Positions 1 to 7,899 of a stretch of DNA of 64,000 nt are shown piece by piece. Numbering within the stretch: the stretch's first letter is position 1; each line of letters starts with the position of its first letter. This DNA comes from Burkholderiales bacterium UBA1834. Its GTDB lineage: Bacteria > Pseudomonadota > Gammaproteobacteria > Burkholderiales > Burkholderiaceae_C. The position numbers and the translations under genes were made by a program. The stretch spans positions 7,106-71,105 of the forward strand of contig DDJC01000002.1 of NCBI GenBank assembly GCA_002339015.1, given 5' to 3'. The notes under the pieces were generated by a model. That model searched no databases. It had not been told where the DNA came from and worked only from the letters and a program-made list of their open reading frames with translations.

Positions 1-1435
1 TCTGGAAGGCAATGCCATCGATCACGCCAATGATGTCGCCGATGCGGCGCGAGGATTCATCGATGCCCCCCATGGTGCGCTCGACCTCGGCCATCGCGAC
101 GCCGCCACGCGTGGCCACGTCCTGCGCGGAGCGGGCCAGGGCGTTGGCCTCGCGGGTGCTGGCAGCGTTGTGCTGCACCTGCTCGGTCAGCTGGCTCATG
201 GCGGCGGCGGTTTCCTGCAACGAGCTGCTGGCCTGTTCGGTACGGTTGCTCAGATCCAGGTTGCCGGTGGCCACCTCGGCCGTGGCCGTGGCGATGGATT
301 CAGACGCGGCCCGCACCTGGCGCACCATCTGCTGCAAGACATCCACGAAGCGGTTGAACGATTCTGCCAACTGACCGATCTCGTCCTGGCTGTCGACGTC
401 CATGCGGCGGCTAAGGTCGCCATCGCCATTGGCAATCTCGCCCAGCAGCGCCGCGGCGCGGCGCACCGGCGCGGCAATCGCCCCCGACACCCACACGATC
501 AGCACCAGCGCCAGGCCGCCACCGACCACGCCGGCCAGCAGCGGGGCCGTCCAGGCCACGCGGGTGACAGCGGCCAGCAGCTCGGCCTTGGGCACCGAGG
601 CCACGACATAGGCATTGAGTTCGGGCACGTAGCTGGAGGCCAGCACCCGTTCGCCCTCGGGGCTGTCGTGCAGCAGATGGCTGAACCTGTGCTCGCCCTT
701 GGTCAGCACGGTGGCCGCCTCGGCACCAAAGCCCGGCAGATCGGCCAGAGCCTTCTTGTCGGCGGCCACCGCGGCGTCGCGGTGCACGATGACCGTGCCA
801 TTGGCTCGCACCAGCATCACCGAGCCCGTCTCGCCGATGCGGTATTGCTGGATCTGCTGCGCCAGCGCGTTGACCGACAGGCCCAGGCCGGCCAGGCCCG
901 TGTGGCCCGCACCCGCATCGACCCGGGCGTTGATGAAGAGCATGACCTCGTTGCTGGACTTGTCCTTGTCCATGTCCATCGCGTAAGGCTTGCCGCTGGC
1001 CAGGAAGGCGGCGAACCAGGCTTCGTCGGGGCCCAGGGTGCGCTGCACGCCGGTTTCGGCCCAGTAGTGGCGATTGGCCTCGGTGACCCAGTAGACGGCG
1101 GCAGCCTTGTGCCGGGCCTTCAGGCGCGCGGCATAGGCCTTGAAGGCATCCACGCCCTCATCGGGCTGGCCGGCGGCCTCCCAGCGCAGCAGGAACTGGT
1201 TGTCGGCCATGTCGATCGAGGCCGTGAGCGGCTCGGCGATCTGGCGCTGGATATCGGCGCGGACGCCGTCCAGGATGGCAGGCAGCTCTTCGCCGACCAC
1301 GCGTTTCTCGAGCGCGCGCTGCGTCAGCACGACGCCGGCGGCCACGGAGACGGCGATGAAGAGCGCCAGGCACAGCAGCATGCTGGCCAGGAGCTTGCGC
1401 TGGATCGACCAGCGGCTGAAGACGGCGAAGGGCAT
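1..1435 (-). CDS. Methyl-accepting chemotaxis protein (C-terminus beyond window)
   Basis: This is a chemoreceptor that relays ligand binding to CheA/CheW at the inner membrane. The minus-strand reading starts MPFAVFSRWSIQRKLLASM and is open to the window edge (about 478 codons seen). It shows a first membrane segment at about residues 13-35, a periplasmic Cache-like region with YRIGETGSVMLV near residue 205, and a second membrane segment at about 293-315. A HAMP region (RRMDVDSQDEIGQLAESFNRF) follows, then the start of the signalling coiled coil (LDLSNRTEQASSSLQETAAAM). The highly conserved hairpin tip lies outside the window. No good ribosome binding site precedes the ATG. An inverted repeat occupies the leader. 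The ligand cannot be told from the sequence. No che genes are visible nearby. Confidence 0.93.
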   Translation of the reverse strand, partial: MPFAVFSRWSIQRKLLASMLLCLALFIAVSVAAGVVLTQRALEKRVVGEELPAILDGVRADIQRQIAEPLTASIDMADNQFLLRWEAAGQPDEGVDAFKAYAARLKARHKAAAVYWVTEANRHYWAETGVQRTLGPDEAWFAAFLASGKPYAMDMDKDKSSNEVMLFINARVDAGAGHTGLAGLGLSVNALAQQIQQYRIGETGSVMLVRANGTVIVHRDAAVAADKKALADLPGFGAEAATVLTKGEHRFSHLLHDSPEGERVLASSYVPELNAYVVASVPKAELLAAVTRVAWTAPLLAGVVGGGLALVLIVWVSGAIAAPVRRAAALLGEIANGDGDLSRRMDVDSQDEIGQLAESFNRFVDVLQQMVRQVRAASESIATATAEVATGNLDLSNRTEQASSSLQETAAAMSQLTEQVQHNAASTREANALARSAQDVATRGGVAMAEVERTMGGIDESSRRIGDIIGVIDGIAFQ

Positions 1436-1442
1436 GGGCGCA

Positions 1443-1474
1443 AAAGCTGGGAACGGGTACAACCTCCCAGCTTT
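1443..1474. promoter_or_regulatory. Perfect 10-bp inverted repeat in the chemoreceptor leader
   Basis: The arms AAAGCTGGGA (1443-1452) and TCCCAGCTTT (1465-1474) are separated by 12 bp. The repeat ends 7 bp before the chemoreceptor ATG and contains the only purine-rich GGGAGG (minus strand) in the leader. It could be an RNA hairpin limiting translation or an operator. There is no T-tract, so a terminator is unlikely. Confidence 0.4.
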
Positions 1475-1632
1475 CGGCCATTGCGCCGCAGAACTTAGGT
1501 GAAAACCACTGCCCGCCAGCACCCGCTCGGAGGCAGATCCCAGGGGCACGTGAACGATTCACGTCCAGGCCCCAAGCCGGAGCGCATGGGGCACCAAGTC
1601 AGTGCCCACCCCAGCTCGCTTCCCCTCGAGGA

Positions 1633-2643
1633 TCAGAACAGTTTCATGCTGATCCAGTAGGCCACCGCCGCCACGAAGGCCGAGGCTGGGATCGTCAGGA
1701 TCCACGCCCACACGATGTTGCCAGCCACCCCCCAGCGCACGGCACTGGCACGCTGCACCGAGCCCACACCCACGATGGCGCCGGTGATGGTGTGCGTGGT
1801 GGACACGGGCACGCCCATCGCCGTGGCGATGAAGAGCGTCAGCGCCCCGCCCGTCTCGGCGCAGAAGCCGCCCACAGGCTTGAGCTTGGTGATCTTCTGG
1901 CCCATGGTCTTGACGATGCGCCAGCCACCGAACATGGTACCCGCGCCGATGGCCAGATAGCAGGTCACGATGGTCCAGGTGGGCGGCGACGCCGAATCCG
2001 CCGCCGCATAGCCGGTGGAGATCAGCAGCATCCAGATGATGCCGATAGTCTTTTGCGCATCGTTGCCGCCGTGGCCGAGACTGTAAGCCCCGGCCGACAC
2101 CAGCTGCAGACGCCGGAACCAGCGGTCCGCCTTGAGCGGCGTGGTGCGGCGGAACAGCCAGGCCACCAGCACCATCATCATCGAGCCCAGGATGTAGCCC
2201 AGCAGCGGCGAGACGAAGATGAACAGCACCGTGCGCAGGATGCCTGTGGCCATCAGCGCATCGGCCCCGGCCTTGGCGATCACGGCGCCGACGATGCCGC
2301 CGATCAGGGCGTGCGACGAACTGCTGGGAATGCCGTAGTACCAGGTCACCACGTTCCAGGTGATGGCGCCGGTGAGTGCCCCGAACACCACGTGGGCGTC
2401 GACCACTCCCGGGTCGGCGATGCCCTTGCCCACCGTGGCCGCCACGCTGAGATGGAACACGAAGATGGCGATGAAGTTGAAGAAAGCCGCGAAGACCACG
2501 GCCTGCGTGGGCCGCAGCACCCCGGTGGACACCACGGTGGCGATGGAATTTGCCGCATCATGAAATCCATTCATGAAGTCGAACAACAGCGCCAGTCCCA
2601 CCAGCAGAAGGACGACCCAGAGGGCCACCTGCATGTGTTCCAT
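1633..2643 (-). CDS. pit: Low-affinity inorganic phosphate transporter, PiT family
   Basis: This integral membrane symporter takes up phosphate (as metal-phosphate or with a cation). The 336 residues carry both PiT signature repeats: FDFMNGFHDAANSIATVV near the N-terminus and SLGHGGNDAQKTIG in the second half. The region PSSSSHALIGGIVGAV and its counterpart VPVSTTHTITGAIVG are the duplicated re-entrant elements. It lies 15 bp downstream of the DUF47 gene on the same strand, the usual two-gene DUF47-pit operon. Its length is typical of the short bacterial branch without a large loop. Substrate preference beyond phosphate is not determined by the sequence. Confidence 0.95.
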   Translation of the reverse strand: MEHMQVALWVVLLLVGLALLFDFMNGFHDAANSIATVVSTGVLRPTQAVVFAAFFNFIAIFVFHLSVAATVGKGIADPGVVDAHVVFGALTGAITWNVVTWYYGIPSSSSHALIGGIVGAVIAKAGADALMATGILRTVLFIFVSPLLGYILGSMMMVLVAWLFRRTTPLKADRWFRRLQLVSAGAYSLGHGGNDAQKTIGIIWMLLISTGYAAADSASPPTWTIVTCYLAIGAGTMFGGWRIVKTMGQKITKLKPVGGFCAETGGALTLFIATAMGVPVSTTHTITGAIVGVGSVQRASAVRWGVAGNIVWAWILTIPASAFVAAVAYWISMKLF

Positions 2644-2658
2644 GATCCAGTCCGCCGA

Positions 2659-3306
2659 TCAGGAGTTCTCGAGGATCACGCCCTCGATCAGCTTGGCCAC
2701 GTCGTCGCACTTGTCGGTGACGGTCTCCAGCAGTTCGTAGATGGCCTTGAGCTTGATGACCTCGCGCACATCGGGCTCTTCGCGGAACAACTTGCTCATG
2801 GCGGCGCGCATCACACGGTCGGCGTCGCTCTCGAGCTGGTCGATTTCTTCGCAGGTCTTGAGCGCGGCGGCCGCCGTTTCGGCATTGCCGATGTCATGCA
2901 GCAGGGCGACGGCACTCTTGAGGCGCTCGGCGCTCTTGACGCACAGGTCGGTCAGGCGCTCGATCTCGGTCGTCATGCGGCGCACGTCGTACAGCGCCAT
3001 GGTCTCTGCGGCGTCCTGCATCAGGTCGGCCACGTCGTCCATCGTGTTGATCAGCGAGTGGATCTGCTCCCGGTCGATCGGGGTGATGAAGGTGGTGTGC
3101 AGCAGGCGATTGACTTCGCGCGTGATGCTATCGGCGGCGCTTTCCGCGACATCGACCTCCTGGTTGTGCTTCTCGCGCAGCTCGGGATCGTTGTAGTTCT
3201 TGACCAGCAGGGCAAAGGCGTGGGAGGCCGTCACGATGTGGGCGGCGTGCTGGTTGAACAGCTCAAAAAAATTGCCCTCACGGGGCAGCAGCTTTCCAAA
3301 GATCAT
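2659..3306 (-). CDS. DUF47 (PhoU-like) protein, partner of Pit
   Basis: This 215-residue, all-helical cytosolic protein of the TIGR00153/DUF47 family is related to PhoU and is thought to modulate the adjacent Pit transporter. The start was set at MIFGKLLPREGNFFELF. The reading frame extends 18 codons further upstream, but that stretch (Pro/Arg-rich) does not look like the family. Internal helices such as DREQIHSLINTMDDVADLMQ and LETVTDKCDDVAKLIEG contain the E/DxxxD-type residues that bind metal in PhoU relatives. It is the first gene of the operon. A candidate promoter lies at 3385-3412. Confidence 0.92.
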   Translation of the reverse strand: MIFGKLLPREGNFFELFNQHAAHIVTASHAFALLVKNYNDPELREKHNQEVDVAESAADSITREVNRLLHTTFITPIDREQIHSLINTMDDVADLMQDAAETMALYDVRRMTTEIERLTDLCVKSAERLKSAVALLHDIGNAETAAAALKTCEEIDQLESDADRVMRAAMSKLFREEPDVREVIKLKAIYELLETVTDKCDDVAKLIEGVILENS

Positions 3307-3621
3307 GGCTTTTCTCGTGCGCCTGGGTGGGGGCCGGGCTGGTGGGGGCGAATCCGGCATTTTAGCCCGTCATGATCCGATTGGACTATCTCTCTTGTCA
3401 CATGATTGTCAAGATGCGCAAGATGGGTACGGCATAGTAGGCTGCGGCAATCCAGGGGTATGCACCATCCCGTTCACCACAAAAGCGGCTGCCCGGCAGC
3501 GGGGTCCGCCACGCGGCATACTGCGTAGGACAACGCCGACATCCCCAGGCGCCGGCGGCCGATGTCAAGACGGCCGTCAGCCTGTCAAGCTCACGCGCAT
3601 GCCACGCGACACCCCCACCCC
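3307..3621. other. Intergenic region between DUF47 and the penicillin-binding protein gene
   Basis: This 315-bp divergent intergenic region holds the candidate promoter listed separately. It is otherwise GC-rich with no convincing reading frame or RNA gene. A frame open from 3562 into the penicillin-binding protein is judged to be leader, not coding. Confidence 0.6.
3385..3412 (-). promoter_or_regulatory. Candidate sigma70 promoter overlapping a PHO-box-like repeat, for DUF47-pit
   Basis: On the minus strand TTGACA (3412-3407) is followed after 16 bp by GATAGT (3390-3385), which would start RNA about 70 nt before the DUF47 ATG. On the plus strand the same segment reads TTGTCAC-ATGA-TTGTCAA (3395-3412), two 7-bp direct repeats at an 11-bp period. 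That is the geometry of PhoB boxes, but with TTGTCA instead of the consensus CTGTCA and in the opposite orientation to the gene. The match is suggestive only. Confidence 0.35.
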
Positions 3622-6051
3622 ATGAACCAACGATTGGGCCAAGTCCTGAAGTACACCGGCCTGGCCACGGCCGCCTTGTCCACCTTCGGTGCCATCTACG
3701 TGGCCTGGGTGGTGTCCCAGGCACCTCCCGTCACCGCGCTGGAAAGCGCCACACAGGCCGTCCCCAGCGTCATCCTGTCGAGCGATGGCAAGCAACTCGG
3801 CCGGGTGCAGCAAAACCGCCGCGAGCCTGTCACGCTCGAGCAGATCTCGCCCTGGGTGATCCACGCCCTGATCGATACCGAAGATCACCGATTCCGCGAT
3901 CACGACGGTGTGGACTGGCTGCGCACCGGCATGGCCATCCTGCGCACCGCCACCGGCCGCACCGAAGGGGGCTCCACCATCACGCAGCAGCTGGCACGCA
4001 ATGTGTTTCCGGAGGAGATCGGCCGTTCGCGCAACATCGGCCGCAAGATCAAGGAGATCGTGACGGCGCGGCGCATCGAGAACCTCTATACCAAGGACCA
4101 GATCCTCACGGCCTACCTCAACAGCGTCCCCTTCCTGTACAACGCCGTGGGCATCGAGGCCGCTGCGCGCACCTACTTCGACAAGTCTGCGCGCGAGCTC
4201 AACCCGCGCGAGGCCGCCACCCTGGTGGGCATGCTCAAGGGCACTTACTATTTCAACCCCGTGCAGTACCCTGAGCGGGCGCTGGAGCGGCGCAACCTGG
4301 TGATGCGGCAGATGGTGCGCCGTGGCGATATGCCCCAGGCCATGTACGACGAGCTCAGCGACGAGCCGCTGCAGCTGAAGTTCAAGCGCCTGGAGGAAGC
4401 GCCCGACGCGGCCCCGCACTTCACCACCTATGTGCGCAAGTGGCTGGAGACCTGGGCCGAAGGCACCGACCACGACCTGCTGCGTGACGGTCTGGTCATC
4501 CACACCACCCTGGATTCACGCCTGCAGGAGGCCGCGGCCGAGGCCGTGGAAACCCAGGCGCAGGCCCTGCAGCATGTGGCCGATGTGGAATGGAGCCAGC
4601 AGGGCATGGCCCTGCAATCGCGCTCGCTCGACGACTACGCCGGCGCCGCCAAGCGCGCCAAGGCCTTCGACTACTTCTGGCGATCCAAGGGGGGCGCCCT
4701 GCTGCAGGAAACCCTGCGCAAGACCGACGAGTACCGCGCCCTGCGCAAGGCCGGCAGCACCGACAAGGCTGCCCTGGCCACCTTGCACGACGATGCCGAC
4801 GTGCTCCAGCGCGTGCGCGCCAGCCTCACGCGTCTGGAGGCGGGGCTGGTGGCCGTGGACCCGACCAGCGGCGCCGTGCGCGCCTGGGTGGGCAGCCGTG
4901 ACCACGAGATCGAGCAGTACGACCATGTGGCCCAGGCCCAGCGCCAGCCGGGCTCCACCTTCAAGCCCATCGTCTACGCCACCGCGCTGCAGCAGGGCAT
5001 CCCGGTCTCCAAGATCTACACGGACACGCCTGTCAGCATCCCGCTGGGCGACGGCAAGACCTGGCGCCCCACCGACATGTCCGGCAGCAGCGGCCAGCCC
5101 ATGACCATGTGGGAAGGCCTGGTCTACTCCAAGAACACCATCACCGCCCAGGTGATGCAGGAGGCTGGCCTGGACAATGTGGCCCACCTGGCGCGCGCCA
5201 TGGGCGTCACCGACAGCAAGCTCGACAAGGTGCCGTCCATGGCCCTGGGCACCAGCCCCGTCACCCTGCTGGAGATGGCCAGCGTGTACGCCACCATCGC
5301 CGACGAGGGCCGCTACCGCCAGCCCTACGTCGTCGAGCGCATCACCGACAAGGACGGCCACGTCATCGCGGAGTTTGGCCCGCAACCACCCAAGCAGGTG
5401 CTGACCACCGAGGTCGACAACGACCTGATCGACATGATGCGCGGCGTGGTGCGGCAAGGCACGGGCACGCTGATGCGCAGCCGCTATGTGCCTGAAGGCG
5501 ACCTGGCCGGCAAGACGGGCACCACGCAGAACAACATGGACGGCTGGTTCATGCTGATGACGCCGAAGCTGGTGACCGGCGCCTGGGTGGGCTTCAACGA
5601 CCAGCGCGTGACCATGCGCAGCAGCTACTGGGGCCAGGGCGGCCACAGCGCGCTGCTGCTGGTGGGTGACTTCATGCGGCGCGCCGTGAAGAACAAGTGG
5701 GTGGACACCAAGACCGCCTTCGCCGCGCCCGAGCGTCCGCCGGTGATCGGCAGCACCAACTGGAGCGAAGCCCCGGAAGAGGTCATCGAGGGCGACGGCT
5801 ACATGGGTGACGTGGCGCCTGCTGATCCAGCGTCGAGCGATGCGCCGGCCATGCCGGTGGAGTCGGACGGTCTCACAGCGGATCCAGCCGGCGTGGCGCC
5901 ACGCCCTGCGCTGCCCGCCGGAGGCGACACGCCGCGTTCCGCGCAGGAACTCGGCGATGCACTGCGCAACATGGGTCGCGACCCGGACACGGGCGTTCAG
6001 GTGCAGCGATCGCCGATGTCAGCCGAAGCGCTGAAGCCGCCCCTTCCTTGA
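3622..6051 (+). CDS. Class A penicillin-binding protein (bifunctional transglycosylase/transpeptidase)
   Basis: It polymerises and cross-links peptidoglycan in the periplasm, anchored by one N-terminal membrane segment (about residues 8-30 of 809). The GT51 domain has the catalytic Glu87 in EDHRFRDHDGVD and the GGSTITQQLARN motif at 116-127. The transpeptidase domain has the active-site Ser445 in GSTFK, S503-K-N and K631-T-G. A Pro/Ala-rich tail of about 100 residues follows the catalytic core. The start MNQRLGQVLKYTG was preferred over a frame-extended ATG at 3562, because the membrane anchor then sits at the N-terminus. The family is PBP1A-like. The divergent part between the domains (about residues 300-440) is longer than usual. 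Confidence 0.95.
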   Translation: MNQRLGQVLKYTGLATAALSTFGAIYVAWVVSQAPPVTALESATQAVPSVILSSDGKQLGRVQQNRREPVTLEQISPWVIHALIDTEDHRFRDHDGVDWLRTGMAILRTATGRTEGGSTITQQLARNVFPEEIGRSRNIGRKIKEIVTARRIENLYTKDQILTAYLNSVPFLYNAVGIEAAARTYFDKSARELNPREAATLVGMLKGTYYFNPVQYPERALERRNLVMRQMVRRGDMPQAMYDELSDEPLQLKFKRLEEAPDAAPHFTTYVRKWLETWAEGTDHDLLRDGLVIHTTLDSRLQEAAAEAVETQAQALQHVADVEWSQQGMALQSRSLDDYAGAAKRAKAFDYFWRSKGGALLQETLRKTDEYRALRKAGSTDKAALATLHDDADVLQRVRASLTRLEAGLVAVDPTSGAVRAWVGSRDHEIEQYDHVAQAQRQPGSTFKPIVYATALQQGIPVSKIYTDTPVSIPLGDGKTWRPTDMSGSSGQPMTMWEGLVYSKNTITAQVMQEAGLDNVAHLARAMGVTDSKLDKVPSMALGTSPVTLLEMASVYATIADEGRYRQPYVVERITDKDGHVIAEFGPQPPKQVLTTEVDNDLIDMMRGVVRQGTGTLMRSRYVPEGDLAGKTGTTQNNMDGWFMLMTPKLVTGAWVGFNDQRVTMRSSYWGQGGHSALLLVGDFMRRAVKNKWVDTKTAFAAPERPPVIGSTNWSEAPEEVIEGDGYMGDVAPADPASSDAPAMPVESDGLTADPAGVAPRPALPAGGDTPRSAQELGDALRNMGRDPDTGVQVQRSPMSAEALKPPLP

Positions 6052-6067
6052 TGGCGGCTGGAGGGGT

Positions 6068-7357
6068 TCAGAACACAAAGTCGAGGTTCAGCGTCATCAC
6101 ATCCACATGGCGCGAACGCTCGTAGAAATCCCGCACGGCAGACAGATCGCCGGAGGGCTTGAGCCGGAACACGCCGAAGGACTGTGCGGGCTTGAAGATG
6201 CGGTCCCACTGCACCTTCAACGCGACCTTGTCGACCACATCCCAGCGCAGGCCCAAGGTCAAGGTCTGCTGGGGCACCTTGCTGCCGTCCTGGTAGGCCT
6301 GGATCAGCCGGGCGGCATCGCCGAGCACGCCCGTTTGCGCCACGTAGACCGCCAGGGGGTTGTCAATGTTGAGGTCGTCGACCCGGATCCGGGAGAAACC
6401 GATGAACGGTGTGACGGCGCCCCAGCGGTAGCCCGCATTCACGTACCAGCCCGTCGTGTCGGCAATCTGCGTGGCGCTGCGCAGCCAGGTGTACTCCGCG
6501 TTGACCTGCCAGGGCCCATGCGCATACATCGCGCCCACGCCGCTGAACGTGATCGGCTGTCTGCGGGCGCCCAGCTGTTCCAGCAACTGGCTGGCCAGGG
6601 CCGGTGACAGGCCAGCGCCGGGCACAGCAGCCTCGTTCGCACCCAATGACACCTGCGCATGGACCGTGCCGGCCCGCAGCGTCAGGCCGTTGTCCATGGC
6701 CAGCGCCAGGTTCACGCCCATCAGCTGGTCGAGCGTGACCTCGGAATCGACCGCCGGGGCACCCTGCACCGACATGTCCGACACCTTGGCCTTGGAGCGC
6801 CCGCCCCAGGCCGATGCGCTGACAGACGCATCACCCAGCTCGAACCGGTAGACCAGGTCCGCGCCATCGAAGTGGCTCACAGGCACCTGCCCATAGACAT
6901 CGAACGGCGGCCGGGCTGTGAGCTGTGCATAGTTCACGTCGCGCACATCCGAGTTCATGAACACCGGCCCGCCAATGCGTCCCACGCGCAGCGACAGCTG
7001 CTCGCTGGCATCCCAACGAATGAAGGCCCATTCCGGCGACGGCTCGAACGTGTCCACCGCCGTGTGCCTGGCGATCACCTGCAGCACCCCGACCAGCGAG
7101 GGTGTCAGCCTCAGATTGGCCTGCACGGCCAGCTTGGAATCCAGCCCGGCATCGCCGGAACGGTCTACCTTGTCCGGACGGTAGGGCTGGGCGTAGTAGG
7201 CGTCGTCGGTGCTCGTGGCGGTGACGCCCACGGTGCCGAAGCCGGACAGCGTCAGGCGGTCGGACAGCTTCAGCTGGGCCTGGGCTGGCCCGGCCACCAA
7301 CAGCACCATCCAGAGTGGCCATGCGACAGCGGAGCCTGAAAGCATGATGGGGTTCAT
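6068..7357 (-). CDS. Outer-membrane beta-barrel porin, substrate unknown
   Basis: This 429-residue exported protein begins MNPIMLSGSAVAWPLWMVLL with a signal peptide ending in AQA. The mature part is rich in alternating aromatic and polar strands and ends in DVMTLNLDFVF, with the C-terminal Phe typical of outer-membrane barrels. It starts 17 bp downstream of the small PstS-like gene on the same strand, so the two are probably co-transcribed. Similar barrels next to a PstS-like protein and a GGDEF protein recur in Burkholderiales, but their substrate is not known to me. The gene converges on the penicillin-binding protein gene with only 16 bp between the stop codons. Confidence 0.8.
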   Translation of the reverse strand: MNPIMLSGSAVAWPLWMVLLVAGPAQAQLKLSDRLTLSGFGTVGVTATSTDDAYYAQPYRPDKVDRSGDAGLDSKLAVQANLRLTPSLVGVLQVIARHTAVDTFEPSPEWAFIRWDASEQLSLRVGRIGGPVFMNSDVRDVNYAQLTARPPFDVYGQVPVSHFDGADLVYRFELGDASVSASAWGGRSKAKVSDMSVQGAPAVDSEVTLDQLMGVNLALAMDNGLTLRAGTVHAQVSLGANEAAVPGAGLSPALASQLLEQLGARRQPITFSGVGAMYAHGPWQVNAEYTWLRSATQIADTTGWYVNAGYRWGAVTPFIGFSRIRVDDLNIDNPLAVYVAQTGVLGDAARLIQAYQDGSKVPQQTLTLGLRWDVVDKVALKVQWDRIFKPAQSFGVFRLKPSGDLSAVRDFYERSRHVDVMTLNLDFVF

Positions 7358-7374
7358 CCGTGGGTCTCCAATGC

Positions 7375-7785
7375 TCACGGCAGGAAAAGGACAGCACGGA
7401 CACTGGTGTCCAGTGCATCGGCCTCGATGTAGCCGATCGCATTGCCATCGGCGATGACGGCCTTCTTCACCGCCGCGGCGTTGGGCAGCTCCCGGGGCGG
7501 CTCTCCCCGCCCGGTGAACATGATGCGCGCCCAGGCGGCCCGTACCTGGGCCGGGTCCGAATCGGTGGCGGCCTTGTAAAAGTTCGTGCGCAGGATGCCT
7601 TCCGGCAGGTCCAGCGGACGGCGTTCGAGGCTGCGTCCCAGGTAGATCTTGGCCAGCTGCGCCCGGCTCACCGGTGCCGCACCGGGCGAGGTGATCACGG
7701 CAATGCGCTGAGCCATGGCCCCGGCGGGCACCATGGCGATGCTGACAAGCAGAAAGGCGGGACGCAGCCAACGCCCAAGGTGCAT
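7375..7785 (-). CDS. Small PstS-like periplasmic substrate-binding protein
   Basis: The 136 residues begin with a signal peptide (FLLVSIAMVPAGAMAQ). The mature part resembles the first lobe of phosphate-binding PstS proteins: RIAVITSPGAAPVSRAQLAKIYLG, the Arg/Asn stretch, then a VKKAVIADGNAIGYIEADAL segment like the PstS phosphate-loop region. It is about half the length of PstS and lacks a complete second lobe, so a role in ABC transport is doubtful. Its position between a porin gene and a divergent diguanylate cyclase gene suggests a periplasmic sensing partner. That role is inferred from context only. Confidence 0.72.
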   Translation of the reverse strand: MHLGRWLRPAFLLVSIAMVPAGAMAQRIAVITSPGAAPVSRAQLAKIYLGRSLERRPLDLPEGILRTNFYKAATDSDPAQVRAAWARIMFTGRGEPPRELPNAAAVKKAVIADGNAIGYIEADALDTSVRAVLFLP

Positions 7786-7899
7786 GGGGATTCCTTACTC
7801 GACAGGGACCTTGGCTGGCAGCTGTCTGCCGCCCATTTCACTTTATCGGCCTGCCCTGGTATTCCTAAAATGGGACAGGGATTCCCATGGCGGCGTAGC

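Noticed and set aside
170..1498. 442-codon open frame on the plus strand
   Set aside because: It is antisense to the chemoreceptor, His/Gln/Arg-rich and without any domain. Such frames are expected in high-GC DNA.
1792..3375. 527-codon open frame on the plus strand opposite pit and DUF47
   Set aside because: The composition (His/Gly/Asp/Gln) is that of a shadow frame, and both genes on the other strand are unmistakable.
4516..5646. 376-codon minus-strand frame inside the penicillin-binding protein gene
   Set aside because: Low-complexity Ala/Gly/His composition with no family match. The plus-strand gene has all catalytic motifs.
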